In this document: one piece after another, positions 35,902 through 43,315 of the stretch | How the letters are laid out: each line of letters opens with the position of its first letter | How positions within the stretch are numbered: the stretch's first letter is position 1 | From: Verrucomicrobiota bacterium | GTDB lineage: Bacteria; Verrucomicrobiota; Verrucomicrobiia; Verrucomicrobiales; Akkermansiaceae | Reading direction: 5' to 3' | Assembly (NCBI GenBank): GCA_017301995.1 | Contig: JAFLEH010000015.1 | Coordinates: 90,136-154,135, forward strand | DNA length: 64,000 nt | Program-made: the position numbers and the translations under genes | The notes under the pieces: model-generated | Seen by the model: the letters and a program-made list of their open reading frames with translations, nothing else | What the model was told of the DNA's origin: nothing | Database searches by the model: none

Positions 35902-37481
35902 TCTGCGGAGGGCGACGAACGGTTGATGGTGGAACGGATGGAATTGAGGGTATCCTCCGGCAGATCGGCATGCTCCAGCCATTTCCGGGAGGCGTCCGGG
36001 TCTAAATAGGACCAGTCGATGAACGAGTTCCGGACAACTGGCCAACGCCGGGCTTCATCTGAAATTCGCATCAGCCACCCGATGGAGTCCTCGTATTGGC
36101 CGCGTTGGGCGAAAGAGTGGGAAGCGATCGATATATATTTGTCATTTTGGGCTCCTGGCGGCTGCGCTTCCACCCAGCCGGCGAAGCCGTCGATATCCTG
36201 CCGTGCCCAGGTTTCCGCCACGAGTTCGTGCCGACGGCTGGCATCCCCGCCCCCGTCTGTCTCCGGAATTGCGGTCAGGGCGGCCAAGGGATCGGCGGCG
36301 ACCAGCGCGTCAACCAGCGGTTGGAGTCCGTCGATGGGGCCTCCGGAACCGCTGCCGCCATTCGGGGTTTGGACCCAGAGCATCCGGTTGGCGGCGTTGG
36401 GAAGGACTTTGAAAATCTCTGAATAGATCGCCAGGGCGGCCTGGGGGTCCTCGCCGGCCAGTTTGGCGCCGACCATGGCCAAGCGTTCGGCCTGGAGGCG
36501 TGGGGAGGTTGCCGTGCGGGCCTGTTTGAGCGCCTCGTCCGGGTTGGTTTCCGCCAGATAATCGAACGCCTCTTTTTCGAATTTCCGTTTCATTTCCCCG
36601 GCCGGAAGGGAGGCGGCGAGTTCGGCTAACACTTCCGGGTTCTCACGCCTCAGGGTGCGCAGGAAGGTACCCTCGTGGTAGTCCGACATCGGCCCTGTGA
36701 TAGGGTGTTTGCGCAGCCATTCGAGCGCCAGATGCGGATTGTCGCGGGCGAGGGCTTCGATCGCCTTGATGTCCCACACCTGATCGTGCGCGAGTTGGAA
36801 ATCGAGCGCGGCCAGCGGATCGGTGCGCGCCAGGCCGCGGATGATGCCCTCGATGCCGTTCCATTGGTCGAATCCGGGGTTTTCCTCCAGCACCCGCAGC
36901 GCCATCTCGGGATGAAACTGCCCGATCGCCCGCATCACGAAGCCGGCCATCTCTTTTGGCGCGCTGCGGGCGGCGGCCACGGCGGCGGTTGGATCGTTGA
37001 TCGCCCAGGCCCACCACGGAATGCCCTCGTGGCCGCTGCCCTTGGCCGCCGCGATCGCCCCGGCCGGGTCCGTGCGGGTCCATTGGGAGAATAACAGATC
37101 GATCACTTCGGTGTCGCGCTGGGTCTTGTCGAGCCGCAGGTATCCGTCCCAGAACGCCGCCAGATCCGCGACCGGGGCGTCGAGTTGCCACAGCGCGAGG
37201 CGGGCATAGAGATCCTGCGGGTCACGGACGGCTAACAAACTATCAACCGTGTCCGACGATTTCAGCCGGGCCGGACTGGCGGGGGTGGAAGGAGCCTGTG
37301 GTTCGGCGGCAACACCGGACGGACCGGAGGCGGCGTGGCGGAGCGGGGAGGGGTCTGTGGCGGGCTTGTGCCCCGTCGGTTGGCGAGCCGCGAATCCCGC
37401 CGCCAGACCGAGAACCGCGCATGCCGCGAGCCACCCGGATTTCCGGGTTCCCGCGGGTTTTGTTGGATCGTGCGCTTTCAC
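35898..37481 (-). CDS. Membrane-anchored alpha-solenoid repeat protein (first of a coupled pair)
   Basis: A 527-residue protein from a GTG at 37481 (VKAHDPTKPAG); further upstream in-frame codons encode Arg-rich sequence without family character. One hydrophobic anchor (GWLAACAVLGLAAGFAA) is followed by a Pro/Ala/Ser linker and then helical repeats with the 'TDP.AA...W' pattern (WTRTDPAGAIAAAKGSG; LARTDPLAALDFQLAHD; WARQDIDGFAGWVEAQP). It is the paralog of the next gene and translationally coupled to it. Probably outside the cytoplasmic membrane. Function unknown. No recognised catalytic motif. Confidence 0.78.
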   Translation of the reverse strand: MKAHDPTKPAGTRKSGWLAACAVLGLAAGFAARQPTGHKPATDPSPLRHAASGPSGVAAEPQAPSTPASPARLKSSDTVDSLLAVRDPQDLYARLALWQLDAPVADLAAFWDGYLRLDKTQRDTEVIDLLFSQWTRTDPAGAIAAAKGSGHEGIPWWAWAINDPTAAVAAARSAPKEMAGFVMRAIGQFHPEMALRVLEENPGFDQWNGIEGIIRGLARTDPLAALDFQLAHDQVWDIKAIEALARDNPHLALEWLRKHPITGPMSDYHEGTFLRTLRRENPEVLAELAASLPAGEMKRKFEKEAFDYLAETNPDEALKQARTATSPRLQAERLAMVGAKLAGEDPQAALAIYSEIFKVLPNAANRMLWVQTPNGGSGSGGPIDGLQPLVDALVAADPLAALTAIPETDGGGDASRRHELVAETWARQDIDGFAGWVEAQPPGAQNDKYISIASHSFAQRGQYEDSIGWLMRISDEARRWPVVRNSFIDWSYLDPDASRKWLEHADLPEDTLNSIRSTINRSSPSAE

Positions 37482-37660
37482 ATGCCTTGGCCGGATGCTC
37501 GCCTTAGCCCGATGCGCCAACGCACCGTGCCTCCCGGTTCTAGCAAGCAGCCCCCGGATGGCAAGCGGAAATCGCGCGACAGCCATTTTCCATCCCGTCG
37601 ATTTCCCGCGCAAGAACCCTGGCGCACGGGTCGTAGCATGCTTTTCAGCCCATTTCTCCC

Positions 37661-39529
37661 GTGAAGAGTCGTATTCCTTTGCTCGTTCTCGCCCTGTCCC
37701 CGCTCGCCGGAGCGGCGGACAAGGTGACGTTTGACGAACACATCCTCCCGGTTTTCCAACAGTCGTGCCTGAATTGCCACAACCCGGACAAGGCCAAGGG
37801 CGGGCTGGATCTATCCACCTACGCGGGCACGCTCAAGGGCGGATCCGGCGGAAAAATCGTCGAACCCGGAGACGCGGGATCGTCGCTGGTCGGCGTGATC
37901 GAGCACACCCGCGAGCCGAAAATGCCGCCCCAGGGCGACAAACTGGCAGCCGCGCAGGCCAAGCTGCTCCGCGATTGGATCGCGGGCGGATTGTTGGAAA
38001 ATCCGACCTCCTCCGCGCGGAAACCCTCCAAGCCGAAACTCGACACCGCGCTGAAATCCGACCCCGGCGCCAAGCCCGACGGTCCGCCGCCGATGCCCGC
38101 CCACGTTTTGCTAGAGCCGGTGGTGGCCACCGCGCGGGGCACCTCGGTTCACGCGCTGGCGTCGTCGCCGTGGGCGCCGTTGCTGGCGGTGACCGGCCAG
38201 CGGCAGGTGTTGTTATATGATACCGCCGCGCTCGAACTGGCGGGCATCCTGCCGTTTCCGGAAGGCGAGCCGGTTTCCCTCGCGTTCGCGCCCGGTGGCA
38301 GGCAGTTGATCGTGGGCGGCGGCGTGGCGGGAAAATCCGGGACCACGGTGGTGTTCGACGTGACCAACGGATCGCGCCTCCTAACCGCCGGGAAGGAGTT
38401 CGACTCGGTGCTCGCCGCGGATATCCGGCCGGGGTTCGACCTGGTGGCCACCGGCGGCCCCTCGCGCCTGCTGAAACTGTGGAGCGTCGAGACCGGCGAA
38501 CCGGTGAAATCCATCAAAAAGCACACCGACTGGATCACCGCGCTGGATATCAGCCCGGACGGTGTTTTGTTAGCCAGCGGCGACCGCAACGGCGGCGTGT
38601 GGGTTTGGGAAAGCGATTCGGGCAACGAGTTCCACACGCTGCGCGCCCATCAGGCGGGGATCACCGGGATCGCGTTCCGCGCGGACTCCAACATTCTGGC
38701 CACCGCGTCCGCCGACGGCACGGTCCGCTATTGGGAAATGAACAACGGCGGCGAAGTTCGGAAAAACGACGCCCACCCCGGCGGAGTCACGGCGTTCGCC
38801 TTCGGCCGCGATGGCACCTCCCTAACAGCCGGGCGCGACATGAAAGCGAAACTCTGGAAGCCGGACTTCAACCCCGCCCGCGATCTGGCCCAGAACCTTC
38901 CCGCCCTGCCCACCGCGGTGGCGCTGGATTTCGTGGGGAAACGCGCGTTTGTAGCCGACGTCGAAGGCGCGATCCGGGTGTTCGACACCGCCGATGGAAA
39001 ACCGTTGGGCGAACTTCCGTCCAACCCGCCGACCGTGGCGGCCCGGCTCGAACGGTTGGATGCCCAACTGGCCGAACTCGCCAAGGCCCAACCGCCCGAT
39101 CCGGCGAAAATCGAGCCGCTGAAAGCCGCGCGCAAACGTTGGGGCGCGGCGGATATCCTAACGAAAACACTCGGCGCCGAGACCGCGCTTTCCGCCGCCA
39201 ATCTGGAGGCGGAATCCCGTTTCGACGGGTTTTCCACCGCTGCCAAGGCGCTTGGCGCCGCCGCGGAACGCCTCAATGCCAAACGCTCCGAACGCCGCAA
39301 ACTGGCGGCGCTCCCGCAGGACAAGTCCTCTCCCGAAACCCGCGCGGAAATCGCCGCCACTCTCTCCGCCATCGACTCGGTGATCGCCCGCCTCCGCGAC
39401 GACCACCGCCGCCTCGAAGCGGAAGTCCTCAAGTCCCGGTCGGGCGTGGAATCCTCCGCCCCCGGCCTCGCGCAGTCCGCCGCCGCCGCCGCGAAATTGC
39501 GCCGCGATTATCTGGAGGCGGCCAAATAA
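37661..39529 (+). CDS. Planctomycete-type cytochrome c / WD40 repeat protein
   Basis: A 622-residue exported protein with signal peptide (LLVLALSPLAGAADK), starting at GTG. An N-terminal PSCyt1-type cytochrome domain has the haem motif CLNCH, with a distal Met in REPKMPPQGD. Residues about 145-450 form a WD40 propeller (SIKKHTDWITALDISPDG; LRAHQAGITGIAFRADSN; NDAHPGGVTAFAFGRDG). The C-terminal ~170 residues are helical and coiled-coil-like (LERLDAQLAELAKAQP). In Planctomycetes and Verrucomicrobia such proteins normally sit next to DUF1549/DUF1553 or DUF1501 genes; none is present here, so this is a stand-alone copy. Confidence 0.88.
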   Translation: MKSRIPLLVLALSPLAGAADKVTFDEHILPVFQQSCLNCHNPDKAKGGLDLSTYAGTLKGGSGGKIVEPGDAGSSLVGVIEHTREPKMPPQGDKLAAAQAKLLRDWIAGGLLENPTSSARKPSKPKLDTALKSDPGAKPDGPPPMPAHVLLEPVVATARGTSVHALASSPWAPLLAVTGQRQVLLYDTAALELAGILPFPEGEPVSLAFAPGGRQLIVGGGVAGKSGTTVVFDVTNGSRLLTAGKEFDSVLAADIRPGFDLVATGGPSRLLKLWSVETGEPVKSIKKHTDWITALDISPDGVLLASGDRNGGVWVWESDSGNEFHTLRAHQAGITGIAFRADSNILATASADGTVRYWEMNNGGEVRKNDAHPGGVTAFAFGRDGTSLTAGRDMKAKLWKPDFNPARDLAQNLPALPTAVALDFVGKRAFVADVEGAIRVFDTADGKPLGELPSNPPTVAARLERLDAQLAELAKAQPPDPAKIEPLKAARKRWGAADILTKTLGAETALSAANLEAESRFDGFSTAAKALGAAAERLNAKRSERRKLAALPQDKSSPETRAEIAATLSAIDSVIARLRDDHRRLEAEVLKSRSGVESSAPGLAQSAAAAAKLRRDYLEAAK

Positions 39530-39543
39530 TCGCCAAAAACGAC

Positions 39544-39572
39544 TTGCCAGCGGGGCGCGGCAGGGCTAATTC
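39544..39572 (+). promoter_or_regulatory. Predicted promoter for the phosphofructokinase gene
   Basis: TTGCCA (39544-39549), 17-base spacer, TAATTC (39567-39572), about 75 bases upstream of the ATG. Resembles the rplY and RRM-gene promoters in -35 sequence, following AGCGGG-like bases and spacing. Confidence 0.6.
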
Positions 39573-39647
39573 GCGCCGGTTTTTCGCGGCGGACGGGTGG
39601 TTCGCCGGGGGAAACCAACCATCCCGAACCCCAATCGCAACACGCCC

Positions 39648-40874
39648 ATGAAACCGAAAAAAGTCGCCATTCTCACCGCCGGTGGCCTCGCGCCCTGCCT
39701 TTCCAGCGCCATTGGCGCGCTCATCGAGCGCTACACCGAAATCGATCCGTCCATCGAAATCATTTGCTACCGCGGCGGTTACAAGGGCCTCCTGCTGGGC
39801 GACAGCATCACCGTGACCCAGGAGGTGCGCGACAACGCCCACATTCTCCACAACTACGGCGGCAGCCCGATCGGCAACAGCCGGGTGAAGCTCACCAACG
39901 TGAAGGACTGTCTCAAGCGCGGGCTGGTCAAGGAAGGCGAGGATCCGCAGGAAGTCGCCGCCCGCCAGATGGTCAAGGACGGCGTGGACGTGCTCCACAC
40001 CATCGGTGGCGACGACACCAACACCACCGCCGCCGACCTCGCGGCGTTCCTTGAGAAAAACAAGTATAACCTAACCGTAATCGGTTTGCCGAAGACCATC
40101 GACAACGACGTCTATCCGATCCGCCAGAGCCTCGGCGCGCTGACCGCCGCCGAGCACGGCGCGCGGAATTTCGCCAACGTCGTGGCGGAGCACAACGCCA
40201 ACCCGCGGATGCTCATCGTCCACGAGGTGATGGGCCGCAACTGCGGCTGGCTGACCGCCGCCACCGCCAAACAATACCAGGACAAACTCGATTTCCAATC
40301 GTGGGTGCCCGAACTGGGCCTGACCAAGGAGCGGTTTTCGGTCCACGCCGTTTACATCCCGGAAATGGCCGTGGACTTCGATGCCGAGGGCGCGCGCCTC
40401 GCGAAGGTCATGGATGAACACGACAACGTGAACATTTTCATCTCCGAAGGCGCCGGCGTGCAGGACATCATCAAGGCGATGGAGGCCGCCGGCCAGACCA
40501 TCGTCCGCGATGCATTCGGTCACGTGAAACTCGACACCATCAACCCCGGCCACTACTTCGCCAAGGAATTCGCCGCCAAGATCGGAGCTGAGAAAACCCT
40601 GGTTCAGAAGAGCGGCTACTACAGCCGCGCCGCCGCCGCCAACCTGGCGGACCAACGCCTTATCAAGAGTTGCGTGGACCTCGCCGTCGAGTGCGCGTTG
40701 CGCCGCGAAGGCGGCGTGATCGGCCACGACGAGGACAACGGCTGCCGCCTCCGCGCCATCGAGTTCGACCGCATCAAGGGCGGCAAGCCGTTCGAAATCG
40801 ATACGCCTTGGTTCGGTGAACTCCTCGAAAAGATCGGCCAGCCGAAAGGCGCCCGCGTCGAAGTGGAGCACTGA
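39648..40874 (+). CDS. pfp: Pyrophosphate--fructose-6-phosphate 1-phosphotransferase
   Basis: A 408-residue glycolytic enzyme phosphorylating fructose-6-phosphate, most likely with PPi. The phosphoryl-donor loop is GGDDTNTTAADLA, where the second Asp in place of Gly is the recognised mark of PPi-dependent forms; the catalytic stretch is PKTIDNDVYPIRQS with the Lys also expected in PPi enzymes. Further family blocks are VHEVMGRNCGWLTAATA, IFISEGAGVQDI and the C-terminal KSGYYSRAAAANLADQRL. Start at 39648 (MKPKKVAILTAGG); the 17 in-frame codons before it are non-conserved. A promoter lies at 39544. Single-gene unit. Confidence 0.92.
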   Translation: MKPKKVAILTAGGLAPCLSSAIGALIERYTEIDPSIEIICYRGGYKGLLLGDSITVTQEVRDNAHILHNYGGSPIGNSRVKLTNVKDCLKRGLVKEGEDPQEVAARQMVKDGVDVLHTIGGDDTNTTAADLAAFLEKNKYNLTVIGLPKTIDNDVYPIRQSLGALTAAEHGARNFANVVAEHNANPRMLIVHEVMGRNCGWLTAATAKQYQDKLDFQSWVPELGLTKERFSVHAVYIPEMAVDFDAEGARLAKVMDEHDNVNIFISEGAGVQDIIKAMEAAGQTIVRDAFGHVKLDTINPGHYFAKEFAAKIGAEKTLVQKSGYYSRAAAANLADQRLIKSCVDLAVECALRREGGVIGHDEDNGCRLRAIEFDRIKGGKPFEIDTPWFGELLEKIGQPKGARVEVEH

Positions 40875-40912
40875 ACCCGTAAATCCGAAGTTCAGGACAG
40901 TTTGGACGCTCG

Positions 40913-41060
40913 GATTACCACTGAAGCGCTGAAAGCCGCTGATTTCGCTGAGTTTTGTTTGATCAGAAAGGCGACACCTGATGGTGAATCGGGTTTCTGT
41001 TGGTTTTTGTAGTTTTCATTGCAGCGGCTTCAGCGGAACTCAGCGCTTCAGCGGTCAAAT
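40913..41060. repeat. Long inverted repeat of GCTGAA-type words
   Basis: The left arm (about 40917-40954: ACCACTGAAGCGCTGAAAG and on) is built of CGCTGAA/AGCCGCTG words; the right arm (about 41025-41059, ending CAGCGCTTCAGCGGT) is its approximate inverse complement. The ~70-base centre is AT-richer and ends in TTTTTGTAGTTTTC. Same architecture as the CACGGAT elements but a different word. The remainder of the 40875-41380 gap shows nothing I can assign; a 226-codon Arg-rich frame at 41069-41749 is rejected. Confidence 0.82.
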
Positions 41061-41331
41061 GAGACCACATGATGCCTTTCAATTTCGGATTTTGGGCTGA
41101 CCGATTTTTTCTCGTCAGGAGGGCGTACCCACGATCATCGGGTCACACCAGAAACCCGAAAGAAAGCACCATCCATCGACGTGGCTGTCGCCGCGAATTG
41201 TGCCAAATCACTTTCCGACCGGATCAGGATGTCCGAATTTGCCTTTGCGATACACTGGCATCGACGCTCATAGAGCGCCGCTACAAGCACCTCATCGGCT
41301 CCAGGAACTCACAGTTATTCAGAAGGGCAAA

Positions 41332-41360
41332 GCGGCGCGGGAGAAAGTCCCCCGCGCCGC
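41332..41360 (-). terminator. Hairpin terminator left downstream of a broken gene
   Basis: A perfect 10-base GC stem (GCGGCGCGGG / CCCGCGCCGC) with 9-base loop. Read on the minus strand it is followed by TTTGCCCTT, a weak T tract. It sits 20 bases past the stop codon at 41381-41383. Confidence 0.6.
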
Positions 41361-41380
41361 CCTTATCGCGGACAATTTCG

Positions 41381-41500
41381 TTAGGGGACGGTCACCTTGA
41401 AGCGGCCGAACAGCATATAACTGCCGTTAGGTACGATGACAATGCCCGTTCCGTTGATCTGATTGCTGGTGTTGGTGCTAACGCCTCCGTCCTCCGCCAC
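41381..41500 (-). pseudogene. Orphan C-terminal fragment of a beta-rich protein
   Basis: In the frame ending at the TAA of 41381-41383 the minus strand reads about 40 sensible codons (VAEDGGVSTNTSNQ, then GTGIVIVPNGSYML and FGRFKVTVP-stop), then a terminator-like hairpin. No start is available: the fragment runs directly into the coding sequence of the lipoprotein in another frame. It therefore looks like the 3' end of a gene whose front has been lost or shifted, with the lipoprotein's Gly/Arg tail at the junction. Could alternatively be chance; protein-like composition and the following hairpin favour a relic. Confidence 0.4.
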
Positions 41501-41762
41501 CGCGCATGGCGGGCATTGGTCTTGGCGCCATCGACGGCGGGTTGGCGATCGGATGGGACGGGTGGGGGCGATCCACCCTGTCGCCCGGCGGCAGCACGAT
41601 CAGGTCCGGATTGTCATAATAGTCGCCGTAATACCACGGATCATGGATGCTGCCATAGCCTTGGTAGCTGCTGTTGGTCCCGGTGGTTTCGCATCCGGAG
41701 ACCGCTGCCGCGGCGAGGGCGACAGAAGCGGCGCTTGCCAGACGGTTGAGATGGGATTTCAT
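41478..41762 (-). CDS. Small lipoprotein
   Basis: A 94-residue protein with a lipoprotein signal: MKSHLNRLASAASVALAAAA then lipobox VSGC. The mature part is Tyr/Asp-rich (YGSIHDPWYYGDYYDN), then Pro-rich, and ends in GGGGRRR. Start set at MKSHLN (41762); seven residues upstream are possible. The Gly/Arg tail is read where an unrelated frame continues into a beta-rich protein end (41381-41500), so the true C-terminus may be altered. Small lipoproteins of this kind are widespread in Verrucomicrobia; function unknown. Confidence 0.68.
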   Translation of the reverse strand: MKSHLNRLASAASVALAAAAVSGCETTGTNSSYQGYGSIHDPWYYGDYYDNPDLIVLPPGDRVDRPHPSHPIANPPSMAPRPMPAMRGGGGRRR

Positions 41763-41798
41763 GGCCTTGGAGTTGGGTTGCATGGATTCGCTGGATTG

Positions 41799-42683
41799 TT
41801 AGTTGGTCCATTCGATCAGTCCTACCGGAGCGCCCGTGGGGTCTGCGATGACGGCGGCCTTTCCGTTCAGCAGGTTCTGGCGGGGTGTCACCACAATCAT
41901 GCCGCCGAAGCGGGTGGCTTGGCCGATCGTGTCCGCGAGGCGGGTCACCCGCAGAAACGGCAGCCATGTGGGGCGGACGGCGGGATTCACTCCGGATAGG
42001 TTGCGCACCGTGGCGCGCGAATGGTCCCCGCTCCGCAGAATGAAATCACTGGTCCGGTAGGGCCCGCTGTCGCGGACAATCTGATAGCCGCCGACGCTTT
42101 GATAGAAGGTCGCGGCCCGGTGTGCGTCGCGGCTCAGATATTGCAGCCAAACCCAACCGCCGGGTGTGGCAGGCACATCGCCCGGATCTCCCGCGGACGT
42201 CCGGATGATTCCGAAAAGCGCCCCTTCGGGATCGACAAACACCGCTTGGCGTCCGCGGTCGGGAACATCGAACGGTGCAGCGATCAGACGCCCGCCGCCC
42301 CGGAGCGCGGCCCGCTGCGCGTGGTCGATATCGTTCACCGAGATGTAGCCAAACCACCGCGGTGTGGCATGCGGCTGATTGGCCGGACGCTGGCGCTGGA
42401 ACATGCCCGCAACCGGGAGCCCCCGGTTGAACGCCAGCAGGTAGTCGCCATGGCGTTGGAACGACCAACCGAACAGCTTGCCGTAGAACTTTCGCGTGGA
42501 TTCCAGATTGTCGGTGACGAGATCCGCCCACACGAATTTGCCGGGCAGACGCGGAACGGCGGAGTCTCCGGGTGGCATGGGTGCGGGGGCGTTCTGACCA
42601 AGCGCCGGTCGGACCAGCATGGGTGCCAATAGGAGCACGGGGCAGAGGAGGCGCAACCAAAGGGAACGTGTTTGCTTCTTCAT
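41799..42683 (-). CDS. Exported VOC (glyoxalase/bleomycin-resistance fold) protein
   Basis: A 294-residue protein with signal peptide (LWLRLLCPVLLLAPMLVRPALG) and two VOC modules. The first begins GKFVWADLVTDNLESTRKFY (split: GKFVWADLVTD, NLESTRKFYGKLFGW) and contains GMFQRQRP...RWFGYISVNDID; it closes with DVPDRGRQAVFVDPEGALFG. The second begins GWVWLQYLSRDAHRAATFYQ and ends AAVIADPTGAPVGLIEW. This tandem plan is that of two-domain glyoxalase-family proteins, which are normally cytosolic; export is unusual. Reaction unknown. Start at 42683 chosen for the signal peptide. Confidence 0.87.
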   Translation of the reverse strand: MKKQTRSLWLRLLCPVLLLAPMLVRPALGQNAPAPMPPGDSAVPRLPGKFVWADLVTDNLESTRKFYGKLFGWSFQRHGDYLLAFNRGLPVAGMFQRQRPANQPHATPRWFGYISVNDIDHAQRAALRGGGRLIAAPFDVPDRGRQAVFVDPEGALFGIIRTSAGDPGDVPATPGGWVWLQYLSRDAHRAATFYQSVGGYQIVRDSGPYRTSDFILRSGDHSRATVRNLSGVNPAVRPTWLPFLRVTRLADTIGQATRFGGMIVVTPRQNLLNGKAAVIADPTGAPVGLIEWTN

Positions 42684-42777
42684 GGCGGTATCGATGATTC
42701 GGATCCTCGAATTGCCGCGACGGGATGTCAAGCACCGGAATGGAAACCGCCAAATGACCGCGGTTTCCGGCCCGCTT

Positions 42778-43305
42778 TCAATCCCTATCCAGCGGATCGG
42801 GGCAGCGGTCGCGGAGGCGGCAGCCTTGGCAGTGGTCGCCCAGAAACAGGCCGTCCACCCAGTCGGTGAGCTGGCGCAGGTCCTCCGGTTCGTCGGTTAG
42901 GAAGCCGGCTTCGAAATTCCTGCGGCCGGGGCTTTTGGCGCCCATGCCTGCGCCAGTTAGATTGGGGGAACCGACGAAGGCCTCCCGTCCGTCCGCGATC
43001 ACCGCCTTGGTGTGGAGGCGCGGGCAGAGCGCGCGTTCGAACCATTCGCTCCGGCGCAGCACCGGATAGCGGTCGAAGTCCTCGCGGAACCGCGGCCCGG
43101 GTTCCTTGGCGTGCGCCAGGCGCACCGCGATGCCGGCCTCCACCATTTCCGCGAGGATCGCCAGCAGCGGCACCGACCGTTTCCCGCGGACGACATGCAG
43201 GTCCTTGATATCGGCCGTGACGATACACAGGAACTTCTCCGCACGGGGGATCATCTCCACGATCACCCGCTGATAGATCGCCTCGTTGAGCAGCAACTCG
43301 CGCAT
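42778..43305 (-). CDS. Single-HKD phospholipase D-like protein with C-terminal Cys cluster
   Basis: A 175-residue cytoplasmic PLD-superfamily protein. One HKD motif is present: LHTKAVIADGREAFVGSPNLT, with His and Lys of HxK and the downstream Ser/Asn; family enzymes with one copy act as dimers and include nucleases (e.g. Nuc, and PLD nucleases of defence systems) and lipid enzymes. The C-terminus DHCQGCRLRDRCPDP holds C-x2-C-x5-C, which could bind zinc or an Fe-S cluster if a fourth ligand exists. The gene starts 10 bases after the stop of the AAA+ ATPase gene on the same strand, so the two almost certainly form an operon. No signal peptide. Confidence 0.82.
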   Translation of the reverse strand: MRELLLNEAIYQRVIVEMIPRAEKFLCIVTADIKDLHVVRGKRSVPLLAILAEMVEAGIAVRLAHAKEPGPRFREDFDRYPVLRRSEWFERALCPRLHTKAVIADGREAFVGSPNLTGAGMGAKSPGRRNFEAGFLTDEPEDLRQLTDWVDGLFLGDHCQGCRLRDRCPDPLDRD

Positions 43306-43315
43306 GCCGTGGTGG

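Noticed and set aside
41069..41749. 226-codon plus-strand frame
   Set aside because: Arg/Ser-rich composition without domain, and it overlaps the lipoprotein gene and the hairpin on the other strand.
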